Shown: positions 34,774 through 46,769, counted from the first letter of the stretch. The stretch: DNA of 64,000 bases from Delphinus delphis (GCF_949987515.2 NC_082694.2:45346451-45410450), one strand, 5' to 3'. Made by a program: numbers and translations. The notes: generated by a model not told the origin, from the sequence alone.

Positions 34774-34984
34774 AAGAACTGTCCATAAAATTTTCTCTTT
34801 TTTCTTGAGAGATATGTCTTTTCATACAAGTATTGGCTCACAGTGGATCACAAGAGTGGATGGTGCCAGTATGTGCCTTTCCACAGCATGTTTGAGTAAA
34901 GACTATGAAATGAAATGACTGGGTTCTTGGTGGCCTTCAAGTGGTGTTATTTAAAACTGAATTAATTGGACATTCATAGGCAAA

Positions 34985-36250
34985 AATATTAACTTTGACC
35001 TAAATGTCACACCTCACACAAAAGTTAATTCAAAATGGATCATGGACTTAAATGCAAAACATAAAACTATAAAACTTTTAGAAAAAATATCTTTGACTCT
35101 ACGACTAGGCAGAGTTCTTAGATTTGACACCAGAAGTTTGACCCATGACAGGAAAAATTGACAAATTGGACCTCATCAAAATTAAAAACTTTTACTCTGC
35201 AAAAGACCCTATTAAGAGGATGAAAAGACAAGCTACAAACAAGGAGAAAATATTTGCCAGCCACATATCTTACGAAGGAGTAGCAACTGGAATTCATAAA
35301 GAATGCTCAAAACTCAACAGTAAAAAACCAAGCAATCCAATTAGAAAGCAGGCAAAAAACATGAGCAGAGATTTCACTAAAGAAGGCATGCAGGTAGCTC
35401 ATAAGCACATGAGCACATGAAAACATGATTAACAACATTAGCCATAAGGAAAATGCAAACTAAATCCACAATGAGATATCATTCACACTAATCAGAATGG
35501 TTAAAATAAACAGCAACAACACCAAATGTTGGAAAGGATGCAGAGAAACTGGTTTACTCATATATTGCTGGTGAGAATGTAATATGGTACAGCCATTCTG
35601 GAAAACAGTTGGGTAGTTTTTTAGTTTTAAAACTAAACATGCAACACAGCATGACCTAGCAATTGCACTCCTGGGCATTTATCCCAGAGAAATTTAAACT
35701 TATGTTCACACAAAAACATGTAGATGAAAGTTCATAGCAACTTTATTTGGAATAAGCAAAAACAACCCAGATGTCCTTCAACAGTGAATGGCTAAACAAA
35801 CTATTGTACATCTATACCATGGAATGCTATTCAGCAATAAAAGGGAACAAACTATTGGTACACGCAACAACTTGGATGAATCTTTATGGAATTATGGTGA
35901 GAGAAAAAAGCCAATCCCACAAAGTTACATCCTGTATGACTCCATTTATATAACCGTCTTGAAATGATAAAATTATATAAAGAACAGATTAGTAATTTTC
36001 CAGGTATTAGGGACATGGGAGGGGTCAGGAAAGTGAATGTGACCATAAAGGGCAACAGGAGGGACCCTTGTGGTGATGGAAATGTTCTTATCTTGCTTGA
36101 CTGTATCAATGTAAATGTCCTGATTGTGATATTGGACTACAAATAATACCAATTTTGGGTAACTGGGTAAAGAGTATAAGGGATCTCTCTGTATTATTTC
36201 TACAACTACATGTGAATCTACAATTATCTCAAAATAAAAAGATTAATTTA
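34985..36250 (+). repeat. Old L1 ORF2 end and 3' UTR
   Basis: 'ttcaaaatggatcatggact', 'acctcatcaaaattaaaaac' and 'atgctattcagcaataaaagg' follow the L1 order, ending at 'tctcaaaataaaaag' near 36,240. A 91-codon frame from 35,145 is an ORF2 remnant. Confidence 0.8.
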
Positions 36251-36252
36251 CA

Positions 36253-36379
36253 GGAATTCCAGGGCAGACCAGTGGTTAGGACTCAGCGTTCTCACTGCCA
36301 GGGGCCAGGGTTCCATCCTTGGTCGGGGAACTAAGATCCTGCAAGCCGCACTGTGCACCAAAAAAAAAAAAAAAAAAAA
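36253..36379 (+). mobile_element. Short CHR-type SINE
   Basis: 'ggaattccagggcagacca' head, decayed B-box and a run of about 21 A. The duplication aaaagattaatttaca lies on both sides (about 36,237 and 36,380). Confidence 0.85.
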
Positions 36380-36539
36380 AAGATTAATTTACAAAACAAA
36401 GCAACAACTGAAAAAATGAACTAGGTTCTGAGTCCAGAAAGGCAGCCCACTCTCTATGGGTAGGTACGAGCTAACACTACTACCATCAATACCACCATAC
36501 ATAGATACATGACTATTTGTTACCTATTCTCTGTCTTGC

Positions 36540-37190
36540 CTCTTCTCTTGCCATTATCCACACTTTCTGTGCTCCTACCTCATTGTACTGAATGCTCCCT
36601 GGCCTAACTGGGCCCACTGAAAACTCCACAGCTTTCCACATACTGATGTTTCTGCCTGAGGTATACCTATCCAGTTGACTTCAAGACCCTAATAGCACCC
36701 CTTCAGCTCCCCCAAGTATTTGGTTACTGCCTGCAGCACTGTATTTGTATATCTGAAATAGCTTTTAGGATAAACTCCAGAATTCTTAACCCAGCTTACA
36801 AGGCACTACATGATCTAACTCTGTTTGCCTTCTCAGCCACATCTGCCACTCTTACTTTCTCTCCCTGAGCACACTGGTCTTTTCTGAGCTTCACAAGCCA
36901 AGTTCTTCCCCCACCTCAAGCCTCCATTCATACTGTTTTCCTAGCCAGATCATTTCTATTATCCTTCTCCCCAACTCTTCGTTCATCTAATACTACTTCC
37001 TCAAAGTAATCTTTCTAGGCCTCCCAGTCTAGGCTAGGTCCCTCTGTTTTATACAATCAGAGCATCCTTTATTCTACTAAAGCATCTAAGAAAAGTATAA
37101 TTAAATACCTACAGAATGAGTTGTTTAATGTCTGACTGCCCCATTAGATAGTGAGCTCGATAATGTCATGGACCACACAGAAATAGATCT
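36540..37190 (+). repeat. L2 LINE 3' fragment
   Basis: 'ataaactccagaattcttaac', 'aggcactacatgatctaact' and 'tagatagtgagctcgataatg' are in L2 3' order. Confidence 0.7.
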
Positions 37191-37289
37191 TCTAGGGAAA
37201 TATTTTATGTTAAATTTTAAGTTGTTTGTATTTGTAGCATATAAATCCCTTGGTCTCCTGGAACCTATTTCCATTTTATTGACACAAAC

Positions 37290-37290
<1 letters not shown>

Positions 37291-37334
<44 letters not shown>
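37291..37334 (+). repeat. (CA)n microsatellite
   Basis: About 21 uninterrupted CA units. The cysteine/valine-rich and threonine/histidine-rich frames across it are products of the repeat. Confidence 0.95.
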
Positions 37335-37335
<1 letters not shown>

Positions 37336-37654
37336 GCCTTGTGTGAATGGTTTATTTTATGGAAATGGTGGAAAGTAAGGAAAAAAGCCAGGTTCCATGT
37401 TTGGGTTAAAGTGGTACTGGAACAGGGACAACAGAAGCCTTGTAAACAGAACTAGTTTAGCAGAAGGAAAGTTTAGAGCTGGAAGTGACCATAAAAACAT
37501 AAGCCCCCATCCTCCAAAATTGACAGAACTACTGGATGAGGCATTGGACTTCTCACAGTCTATGGAAAGAAGTTTAAATTACTTTTTTCTAGAGATCTTA
37601 AGATGTAGAAAGACCACAGACGACATTTGGTTACAATTTTATCTGTTTACTTGT

Positions 37655-37775
37655 CTGTCACCCTACTAGACAGTGAACCCCTTAAGGACAAGTACTGCGT
37701 CATCCATCTTATGATCTCACACTTGGCACTCAGGAGGCACTCAATAAATATTTGTTGAATTAATGAATATATAAT
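37655..37775 (+). repeat. L2 LINE tail
   Basis: 'ctagacagtgaaccccttaag' and 'gcactcaataaatatttgttg' are the terminal L2 segment. Confidence 0.8.
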
Positions 37776-38439
37776 TCACTATGGAGAATTAGGGATCTGA
37801 TATATTATCCCTCTTATGAGTGTGTAAATTTCAAAAGTGATTCTCCTTAGTACAAAGTAAAACACTGAAAAGGGTAGCATTTCAAGTACCTGATAACATG
37901 TGAGTGTCTTGCTGGTATTCATATTATTCATGCAGACAATTCCATTCTCTGCCTATGAACAAGCCCTGTTCTATTTATACATATAAAAACTGAGGGTAGG
38001 TGGAAACAGTGTACATCCCCTTTGTTCATCAGTTATTATCTCTCCAATGACTCTATTGTTAATTTCTTCAACTACTGCTAAAAAATACATCTCTTTACTA
38101 TATTTGATTATGAGGGAAGCTGTGACCTCCTACATTATTCACAGCTTGTCAAAAAGAGTGAGCTTCAGTTGTGTTGAAAAATCCCTTCTGCTTTTAAATA
38201 TCAAATAGGTGTTTTACAAATAATAAAAAGTAAATTATTTTTTAATCATCATCAATCATTTTTACAGCTTGATGAATAGACATCATCAATGGCCACTTAT
38301 GTGATATGAGGATTCTAAAAAAGCTCTTAATTACCCATAATCACTCCCTTTTGCTCCCATGATGTCTAATATTTTAGAGTTAGAAGTTTATTCCTTAAAG
38401 GTCTCCAGTTCCAGTAGCATGGCAGACTGAGTTAATGCA
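37776..38439. other. Unassigned AT-rich sequence
   Basis: Nothing recognised. Confidence 0.45.
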
Positions 38440-39540
38440 GAAACCCTTTTACATAGGAATGCTACATTAAACATGAAAGCAAGAGATAACCATAGATGAG
38501 CTCACACACAGAAAAGGAGTATCTCCTAGAAACAAAGAGGAAAGGAAAGCCAGAGTGATAAGCGTGTTAGTTAATTCTGCATCAGCTTTGTGGTAGTGTT
38601 ATTTGATCTGGAAACAGCAAGTAAATTGGGCTTTAATATCTACTCCAGGATAGAAGTTGAAACCCTGGACCTAAGGGAGTTGGAAGTATTGATAAAATAT
38701 TGCATAAAAACACAACTCTCCATAGGTTGAATTCCCAGGCCTGTAACTTGCATAGGATAGAAATCCAAGTTTACACTAGCTGAAAAATGAACATAAATAT
38801 TGGTTAGTACTATACCTATGATCTTTCTGTGGATCTGGTGCAAGCAAACAAAGACATTGCTCTGGGTCACATGGGATGCCCACAGGGAAAAAAAAGCCAT
38901 GTGAACATGATCTCACAATATAAAAAGTTATAAAACACAATGATCCATCATGAACAAAAGTCAACAAACACACAGCACATTATTTGAAATAATAGAACAT
39001 GATCGTCTAAAATAATTAAATAAGTATGTCTAAAATGATTAAAGAAGTCATTGGGACCATAAAGAAAAAAACTCAATGAAAAATAGAATAGGGATATTTG
39101 AAAAAAACTTAGTAGAACTTCCAAACTTAAAAACATAATCATTGGAATTAGAAGCTCAATGGACAAGTTAAACAGCAGATCAATACAAATGAACTAAGAA
39201 TTCTAAGAATTAGAAATAGATATGGTGAAGTTATCTGGAATGAGGTAGAGAGACAAACACTTGCAAAATATCAAGAAATATCTAGACTAGAATGAGAAAG
39301 TACAACATATGTCTAATGGGAATTCTACAAGGAGAGAAGAGGAATAAAAAAAATTGTGAAAATAGTTGAAAATTTTGCATGACTGATGAATGATATGAAT
39401 CTTCGATTTAAGAAACACAAATCCACTGCAAGATAAATAAAAACAAGCCTACACCTGGCTGCATTGTACTGAAATAGCAAAATGCCCAAGAAAGGGAAAA
39501 AGTGTAAAATAATCACAGAAAAATTCATTCCATTAGCTGT
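38440..39540 (+). repeat. Ancient L1/HAL1-like ORF1 region (probable)
   Basis: 38,960-39,540 follows the order of the old L1M/HAL1 ORF1 coding region: 'tctaatgggaattctacaagg' , 'aattttgcatgactgatgaa' and 'gataaataaaaacaagccta'. No frame survives. The part before 38,960 is less certain. Confidence 0.5.
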
Positions 39541-39660
39541 GATTTCCTTCTTATTAAAAATTGAGCTCTAAATATACTCCAGTTTAATTGGTGAAGTGGA
39601 TACTACGGCTGGATGAGAAGGGTTTTTGGCTGAAAATTCAAAACTTAAAAATCATACAGG

Positions 39661-39992
39661 GGGCTTCCCTGGTGGCGCAGTGGTTAAGAATCTGCCTGCC
39701 AGTGCAGGGGACATGGGTTCGAGCGCTGGTCCGGGAAGGTCCCACATGCCGCGGAGCAACTAAGCCCGTGCACCACAACTACTGAGCCTGCGCTCTAGAG
39801 CCTGCGAGCCACAACTACTGAAACCTGTATGCCTAAAGCCCATGCTCCGCAACAAGAGAAGCCACCGCAATGAGAAGCCCATATACCGCAACGAAGAATA
39901 GGCCCCTGCCCCGCTCACGGCAACTAGAGAAAGCCCGCGCACAGCAACGAAGACCGAACGCGAACAAAAATAAATAAACAAATTTATTTTTT
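39661..39992 (+). mobile_element. CHR-type SINE, long form
   Basis: Head ggcttccctggtggcgcagt, B-box-like 'gggttcgagcgc', 'cacaactactgag' units and an A-rich end. Imperfect duplication aaaaatcatacagg / aaaaatcatatagg flanks it. Confidence 0.95.
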
Positions 39993-40006
39993 AAAAAATC
40001 ATATAG

Positions 40007-41020
40007 GAACTAGGGGAAAAAATCCTCATTTCTCAGATCCAATATTCTTGTGATTTCAATAACTGCAGCACAACAGGAATTTAGATATTTGATTATATTA
40101 GAGTCATTCTAATATAATTCAAATACTTCCAAATATTATGCTCTGACAACAGAGATTCATCTACTTGTCAATATACCTCCCTGCTCCCCCACCCCATCCT
40201 GCCCCCATCCCAAATACATCATATACAGAAAAAACTAAGGCAGAGGAAGGCACGAAACTAACAACCTGTCATTTTTGTTCACTGCTAGTAAGTGGTTTAT
40301 CAAGTAGTGGGCCAATAAGTATATCAATGACATAAATATTTGATTGATAATTATCTCTGCCAATGCCTCCAGCTTGAGGAGAAACCTCTCTCTTCAGAAC
40401 ATTTTCCATGAAGGGCTACTGCACTTTCTGGGGCTTCCAAGAAAAGTGATTATAGGCTGTTTCCTAGAGGAGTCTGATAAGAAGTCAATGTCTCCCTCAG
40501 GGTCTGACCGAAAGCATACTGGGTTGTTATTCTTTGGCAGAGTATCCTGAGCACTAAGAGATTAAAAAAATGCTTGGGAGTTGGTCTGAGAAAATTAACC
40601 CCAGACTTTGGGTACTGTCTCTAATGATAAGTAGCCTAGGTCTTCCAGAGAAATTTAAGGTCTCCCACCTTTCTCCCCTGAAGAGGTATGAATAGTGTTT
40701 GCTATTAAACTTCATATAGAATAACAGAAAGAGACTTCATCCCTTTTGCTCCAACAATTCTTTCGATTTTTCCAGTTCGGACATCCATTCACAGGGAAAC
40801 TGAGATCACCTGGAACTGCTTTGAAATCTTAAATCTAAACATTCCTGTTGTTCCATATCCTTTGCTTAGGCTAATCCTTTCATGTTGTTCTTGTACCTCA
40901 TCAGGATCTGAGTCCCCTGACCTCTCTACTCTCTATCAGCCCTCTTCTCTCTTCTTAGACTTCAACCAATTTAGATGTTAACCATTCTCTTTCAAATACT
41001 CTCAACTCCACGATCTCTAC
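40007..41020. other. Intergenic sequence, nothing recognised
   Basis: About 1 kb with no supported repeat or gene. The 68-codon frame at 40,344-40,550 has no recognisable domain. Confidence 0.5.
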
Positions 41021-41024
41021 TTGT

Positions 41025-41110
41025 TCAATGAGATAATGTAGATAAAGCACAGGCCGAGAGAAGTGCTCAAGAAATGGCAGCTAAAACCACTACCATCACT
41101 ACCACTAACA
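41025..41110 (+). repeat. MIR fragment (probable)
   Basis: 'atgagataatgtagataaag' and 'gagaagtgctcaagaaatgg' match the MIR 3' half. Confidence 0.55.
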
Positions 41111-41440
41111 TACATAACATTCTCTTGCTTATTTGTCAGTCTATCATATCAGCCTGTACATCATACAGTCCTGGGCTGGTAAACATTACTGGAGAAAGTC
41201 ACTAAGTTGTACAGACAGATGGTGGTAAATTCATGCTTCTGGCCTTAACTGCCAACCAATTCTGTTTCTCTAATCAGTTTTCTGAATTTTGAGACTATTC
41301 TAAACCTTCTCCAATCTCCTCAAATCTCCTATCCACCATGTCCTCGCACCATTCTCATTTTCTTGCTTCACAGGAAAAGAAGAAACCAGGAGAAAGAACT
41401 TCAACTTCCAGGCACTTAATCTGCAAACCTTTGTGCTTTT

Positions 41441-41646
41441 TTTTTTTTTTTTTTGCGGTATGCGGGCCTCTCACTGTTGCGGCCTCTCCCGCTGCGGAGC
41501 ACAGGCTCCGGACGCGCAGGCTGAGTGGCCATGGCTCATGGGCCCAGCCACTCCGCGTAATGTGGAACCTTCCCGGACAGGGTCACGAACCCGTGTCCCC
41601 TGCATCGGCAGGCGGACTCTCAACCACTGCGCCACCAGGGAAGCCC
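41441..41646 (-). mobile_element. CHR-2-like SINE with 16-bp target duplication
   Basis: T-run, 'gcggtatgcgggcctctcac', cetacean SINE body and the end 'ccaccagggaagccc'. aaacctttgtgctttt lies at 41,425-41,440 and again, identical, at 41,647-41,662, so the insertion is young. Confidence 0.95.
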
Positions 41647-41826
41647 AAACCTTTGTGCTTTTGCATCTCTTCTCCCCTGCTTTCCTCCTCTGACAACGGA
41701 AGGAGAGTACGGTTTACTGCTAAGGGCCAATGACTCCATATTCTCTCCTACTCTGTCATCTTCATCCACGTATCTTCAACCTGTCTCTCCACTGGTGCCT
41801 TCTCATCAATATTTAAACATATCCCA

Positions 41827-42000
41827 GCTTCACACAACTACTGAAGCCTGTGCGCCTAGAGCCCGTGCTCCACAACAAGAGAAGCCACCACAATGAGAAG
41901 CCCGTGCACCACATGAGGAGGAGCCCCCACTCACCGCAACTACAGAAAGCCCGTGCGCAGCAAAGACCCAAAACAGCCATAAATAAATAAATAAATAAAT
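41827..42000 (+). mobile_element. 5'-truncated CHR-type SINE
   Basis: Lacks the tRNA-like head and starts inside the 'cacaactactgaagcc' repeats; ends in (aaat)n. The duplication aacatatccca is exact at 41,816-41,826 and 42,001-42,011, so this is a true truncated insertion. Confidence 0.9.
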
Positions 42001-42424
42001 AACATATCCCACCTTCAAAAATTCCTCTTTTCATTTCAGCTAACATTTTTCTCTTGTTCTTCCCACTCAAACTATCAAAAAATGTTGTCCACCTTCGCTG
42101 TCTCTATTTATTTCCCACTCATCCTTTGTCACTGTAATCTGGTTTCCATCCCTACACTCCACTGAAACTGTTCTTATCTGCTTTATCAATAACTCCAATA
42201 AACCATTCTTAGGTCTTATCTCATTTGACCGCTCAGTCACCTTTGGTATAGTTAATCAATTCCTCCATCTGAAAACTCTTTTTTAAAAGGCCCACTTTTC
42301 TAGAACGCCTACCTCTCAGACTGCTTCTTGTGAGTATTCTTTGTGGTCTCTCTCTTTCTTTATCCATCCCTAAATATGGAGTTCTTTTAGAGTTTGGTTC
42401 AGGGCCCTATTCTTTTCATACAGT

Positions 42425-42745
42425 TAAACTAATTAAACAAGGAGGCCATTAGACTAAGGTGGCTCTAATGCTTTGGTGGCCTACTTAAGCAAACCAAAGT
42501 CTAAGTGTGTAAATGCCTCAAGATTATGAAATCTAAACACTAAGGACAACCAATCACAAACAGCTAACTAGGCTTTAAGCTGTAGCCAATTAAATAATTT
42601 CCTTTCTTTGCTTCTGCACCTTCTTTAAGTCTTTCCCTGCCTCCTATTGGTGCTCCTAACCACTTCTGGTTTGGTGCTGCCCAATTCCAATCAATTTTTG
42701 CTCAGATAAACTCTTAAAATTTTTAATATGCCTCCATTTATCTTT
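42425..42745 (+). mobile_element. ERV-type LTR in L2
   Basis: 'aggaggccattagactaagg', 'ttggtgctgcccaattcc' and 'ctcagataaactcttaaaat' fit an LTR family with this U5 end. No internal retroviral sequence remains. Confidence 0.55.
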
Positions 42746-44013
42746 TAATGATACTCTATATCTCATTCCCTCCAATCCATCTATATGCTAATCCGTATCC
42801 ATTTTTAGATGGCCCTCCTGATCCATACAAGAAAATATTTTCCCATCCCTTAGGCATTCTGCCTCCATAGCTGTTTCTGCTGTGTTCTCTCTCTGTTTCC
42901 CAAGCCAGAAATCTGACATCCTGACTTCTCTGTTTCACACTTCACATCCAATCAACTACCAAGCTCAGGCCATTCTTGCTGAAACAGCTCTCGAATCATT
43001 TCAACTGACATGCAGCCCACCATTATGTCACATCTCCTTAAGGGGTCTGCCAGTTTCCAATTCTGTCTGTTCTAATCCATTCTAATCCATTCTCCACACA
43101 AAGCCAGAGTGATTCTTCAGAAATGTAAATTATATCATGCCACTGCTATGCTTAATTTTTCCGCTTCCTGTTGCCTTTAAGATAAAGCTCTAAAAACTTC
43201 CTAGCATGTCCTTCTCAGTCTCAATTCTTCACTCCCCTCTCTGCAAGCAATCTTCAGTCATTTTAAACTTTGAATTCCTAGAGTGCATGCTTGCAGCCTG
43301 AGCTCTCCCCCAGCTGAAATATACCTTCCCCTCTCTTGTTTTCCTAACAAAATTTGCACTCAATCCTTAAGCTCAACTTTATGCATCATTTCTAGGAAAC
43401 TACCTGACACCCCTCCAGTTTGAAGTCCTCTTTAGGTGTTCCCAAAGCATCCTGTACTTATCTAGCAATTAAGAGCAGTATTGTCTTGTAATTGCTTATT
43501 CCCTAGTCAATAGCTCCATGTGGCTGTTAAGTCCAAGGAGGTCAGAAACCAGGTGCTCTTAAATTTTCCATCTCAAGGGCCTAAAAGGAGTGTCTGACAG
43601 ACAGTAGTTCAATTAATATTTGTTGAATGAATTTGTTGAATCCCTTTCTTTGGAATGAGGGCGGCCAGGAGAATGCCAGAAAGACGGGGGCTTAAAGGGC
43701 ACACAGTAAAAAATCTATCAGCAACAAGTGGGATGGACAGAGTACCTAGGTTTTTCCATGAACGTGGCATGGGGGACTACGTGGAGCGCCTGGTCCGAGG
43801 CCACGGCGACCACACGCTCCCGAGGGCAGACGCAGGTAGCGCGCGACCCCACGCGAGGAAGGACAATAGCTTGGAATTCGGCCTCGAGTTTCCGGTGGGA
43901 CAGCCTCGAGCTCGACCCGTGGGACCTGGGGATGGGGGCTCCGACCCGGCCCACAGCAGGAAGGCGCTGCACCTACGGTCGCTGTCGCCGTCGCCGTCTC
44001 CACCGACGTCGTC

Positions 44014-44037
44014 GCCCCGCCCCGCCCCGGAAGTGAC
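44014..44037. promoter_or_regulatory. GC boxes next to an ETS/GABP-type site
   Basis: Two overlapping GC boxes (cccgcccc) at 44,015-44,028 run into ccggaagtgac at 44,027-44,037, a consensus ETS/GABPA site on the plus strand. This pairing is typical of TATA-less housekeeping promoters and fits PSME4. A further GC box (ggggcgggcgg) lies at 44,098-44,108. The transcription start cannot be fixed from sequence; I infer it lies between about 44,030 and 44,200. Confidence 0.65.
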
Positions 44038-44231
44038 TCGAGGCTTGTCCGGAACCTCCGGGCCCGGCGGCTGCAGCGTCACCAGCCGAGCTGGTGCGGG
44101 GCGGGCGGAGCGGCCGCTGCAGCCGCCAACGAACCGGGAACCGCGCGGGGCAAGCAGCGCGCCGGCCAGGGGAGGGGGCCCAGCGATAGGGCCGAGGGCG
44201 ACGACGACGCGGAGGAGGCGGAGCCCGGAGA

Positions 44232-44277
44232 GGGGTGGGGGCCGGGGAGGGTTAGGGTGGGAGGGGGTTGGGGGGGG
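44232..44277 (+). promoter_or_regulatory. G-run tract just upstream of the PSME4 start codon
   Basis: Eight runs of three or more G in 46 bases, with loops of one to three bases, on the coding strand and ending 12 nt before the ATG. This satisfies the usual G-quadruplex pattern several times over. If transcribed, it forms the end of the 5' UTR. Confidence 0.75.
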
Positions 44278-44289
44278 TGTCCTGGTCTC

Positions 44290-44531
44290 ATGGAGCCGGC
44301 CGAAAGGGCGGGCGGCGGGGACCCCTTGGAGCCGGGCGGGCGCCCCGGTCCAGACCCGCGAGGCTTCGTCCCGCAGAAGGAGATCGTCTACAACAAGCTG
44401 CTGCCCTACGCCGAGCGGCTGGACGCCGAGTCCGACTTGCAGCTGGCCCAGATCAAAAGCAACCTGGGCCGGGCAGTGCAGCTCCAAGAGCTGTGGCCCG
44501 GGGGCCTCTTCTGGACCAGGAAACTCTCCAC
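44290..44531 (+). CDS. PSME4: PSME4 exon 1 (proteasome activator PA200), coding part
   Basis: First coding exon of proteasome activator complex subunit 4. PA200/Blm10 is a large, about 1,840-residue HEAT-repeat protein that caps the 20S proteasome in the nucleus and promotes ubiquitin-independent breakdown of acetylated core histones in DNA repair and spermatogenesis (family knowledge). The exon gives 80 full codons plus two bases: MEPAERAGG at the start, then [20 protein letters not shown] and a segment ending LFWTRKLS, which I recognise as the PA200 N-terminus. The ATG at 44,290 is the first in this frame; the frame is open back to 44,257 but without ATG. Its context has G at +4 and C at -3, so it is not optimal. 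The exon ends at a consensus donor (C|gtaagt), splitting a Thr codon. The Gly/Pro-rich stretch at residues 8-22 is the most variable part. The catalytic partner-binding and HEAT regions lie in later exons outside the window. Confidence 0.95.
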
Positions 44532-44537
44532 GTAAGT
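44532..44537 (+). other. PSME4: Splice donor of PSME4 exon 1
   Basis: gtaagt, a full match to the intronic part of the mammalian 5' splice-site consensus, at the exact position where the PA200 reading frame leaves its conserved sequence. Confidence 0.9.
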
Positions 44538-46769
44538 GTGCCGGGGCCTGCAGGATGGGCCGGAGGCAAAGGCTTGGGTGTGAAGGCGTCCGCGGGGGTG
44601 GGGGGGAGGCTCTTTGTCCGCACCGGACCGCTGGACCCTCAACTCTGCCCCGGTTCGGGCGGATCGTTTCTGTGCAGTCATCCCAGGGTCGCGACCGAAG
44701 CCTGGGAAGCACTCAAGCTTCCTCCCTGCCACTTTCTTACGGGATCTCCCTGGTTCTCACCAGCCCTCTATGTCCTTCGCAGCTGCTTGTCCCCAAGGTT
44801 TCGGGTTGTTGTCTTCCGACATTCGGGGCGCGGGGGAGCGTGAGGGCACTGGACCCGCAGGGAAAGAGAGGAGCGGTCCCCCAGGGGTCCTCCTTGGACC
44901 TTTGCCGGTGGCGGGAGGGAGCAGAGAGGATTCGTCTTTGGGCGAACAACTCGACTTTTCCTGGTGTTGACTCCAGTTTTTTCTTACCTTACGGTCCCTG
45001 CCTCTTCCTATCCCTCAGTTCGCGTCTAGTAACTTTCTGAATGGGAAGGAGGCCGTAGGGAACTTCTAGGTTCTGCTTTTTTTTGGGCCTTCTCAGTCTT
45101 TGTGGGTTTGATTGAAAAGACTGTTTTAAAATCAGCCCTCAGCGCATTCTTGGGCTGTGTACTAGACGTTAATGTTGAGAATGTTGAGTCTTACAACCTC
45201 GGGAAAGTGTATGTTGCTCCTTTTATGACATTTCCTTTGGAAATGTGCCATACTAAGGAAAATAGAGAAGGAAGCTGTCAAGTTGTCCTGGGCGTTATTA
45301 GTATCGGGCTGGTGTTAATTTTTGAGCTGCTCAGATGAATATAGATTACCTAAATCAATCTCAGTTGTTCTATTCTTCTTTTGTTACCTTTTTTTTTTTT
45401 TGGTATGAACTGGCTGCAAACTACAGTGCCACTGAAATTAGGGGAAACTGAGTACAGTTGGGGGAAAGGTTAGAGACATATTTGCTAGATGGGCATCTTC
45501 ACTGTGTCAGAAGAACTTTTTTAAAAGAGAATTTTGCTGTATCTTGTTTGGTTGGCTATACATAAAATCTGGTAACATTGTATGTTCATGCATGTCGGTA
45601 TGGGTGGCTGAACACACAAGACATAAATCACTTATCTAATGTTTACCCAAATCTGCTGAGTGAACTGGGTGATGACTCAGGGTTTTGTAATGCAGTCGTC
45701 TTTTCTACATTTCCTCACAGGATGATTCTTATCTGCCAATTATTAGGGAGCCTCTAACAAATTTCTCATCTCCAGTTGTCGCTGGTGGTAGCACTAATTA
45801 CCTTTTTAATTAAAGAGCAAAACTCAAATGCTTAATTTGCCCTTTTCAAAGAGTGACCAAATTTATGTCAAGGTTAACAGCTCCCCTCTCGATTAGAGCT
45901 TGAAGAAGTTTGTGGTGTTAGGATCCATAGGAGACTTGGGAAAAAAGAAGTGCAACAGGGAGAAGAACCACTTTTGGTTAAAACAGAAGAATGTTTTATA
46001 AATTATTAAAATTCACAGTTTTTTCAGGTGAGCCTCCTCGGTTTTTATGTTACTTGGGCACAGTAAAAATAAAGTTACTTTGTCAGTTCCAGTAATTCCT
46101 CATTTTAATCACCGAGATCAGATTTTTCAGAAAATAACCTTTTTGGGGGACACAAACAGCTCCTTTTAGATGCACAGTGTATAAATAAACCAGTGTGTGA
46201 ATGCATATGTGGTTTGGATTTATTAATGGAGAATCTACACAGGCATAGTTAAGCACTGTTTTCTGACATTTTTATTGTAACTAAGCTTGGCAAATTAACA
46301 CCTGGAGGTTTATTTATTATTTTTGGCTTTTAGGTATAAGTATCTGTACGTAGAAAGGGCTAAAAATACAGTGGAGACAGTCCTTGGTGTTTAGGGCAAT
46401 ATTGCAGTTACACAGCTGTATAACCTACGAACGTCAAACCATTTATATCTAAGTAACCAGCAAGAAATGCTATCAGATAGAATTTTATTTTGGAACGGTG
46501 GTTAAATGCTGCAAGCTGATTCTTGGGATTACGCTATGAGACATTTTGAACTTGGTGGGACATGTTGTGATCTTGGGTGTATTTTTTCTCCTAAGTCATG
46601 CTAAGGTGACCTGTTTATAGTTGTGCTTGTTGTTTTTAAGCCTTGTGTGTGTTGCACAAGTTTACATCTAAATGATGCCAAAACATGTGATGATAGCTCT
46701 CAGTTACCTTAGTAGTGATAATACTTAGTGCTTTGTAGAAGAATGGAAAGTAGTAATGAAAATAAAATC

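Larger units (their letters stand above)
41740..43640 (+). repeat. L2 LINE, long fragment split by a SINE and an LTR
   Basis: Runs in L2 order from the coding region to the tail: 'caccttcgctgtctctattt' and 'tccactgaaactgttcttat' (RT-proximal), 42,750-43,450 ('aagccagagtgattcttcag', 'gataaagctctaaaaacttcc'), and the tail 'aattaatatttgttgaatga' at 43,611-43,630. It ends just before the PSME4 CpG island. Confidence 0.65.
43760..44900. promoter_or_regulatory. CpG island over the PSME4 5' end
   Basis: GC content and CpG density rise sharply at about 43,760 and fall after about 44,900, against an AT-rich surround. The island covers the upstream promoter, the first coding exon and the first few hundred bases of intron 1. 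The long open frames on both strands here (for example 43,655-45,040 plus and 43,777-44,712 minus) come from the low frequency of stops in GC-rich DNA. Such islands often give divergent transcription; nothing in the sequence proves an upstream antisense RNA. Confidence 0.9.

Noticed and set aside
44257..44289. Upstream extension of the PSME4 frame
   Set aside because: The frame is open to 44,257 but the only start-like codon there is GTG. The ATG at 44,290 gives the known PA200 N-terminus.
43777..44712. 311-codon minus-strand open frame over the CpG island
   Set aside because: Same compositional reason. It mirrors the PSME4 exon on the opposite strand and shows no domain. A divergent noncoding RNA is possible but not shown.
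43655..45040. 461-codon plus-strand open frame over the CpG island
   Set aside because: It overlaps PSME4 exon 1 in a different frame, runs through the splice donor into the intron, and is of Arg/Gly/Pro/Ser-rich low complexity. Long open frames are expected by chance in GC-rich DNA.
46320..46400. Possible PSME4 exon 2 after 'ttttggcttttag'
   Set aside because: An acceptor-like tract and a Tyr-Lys-Tyr-type start are present, but the following codons do not read like PA200 and no donor follows.
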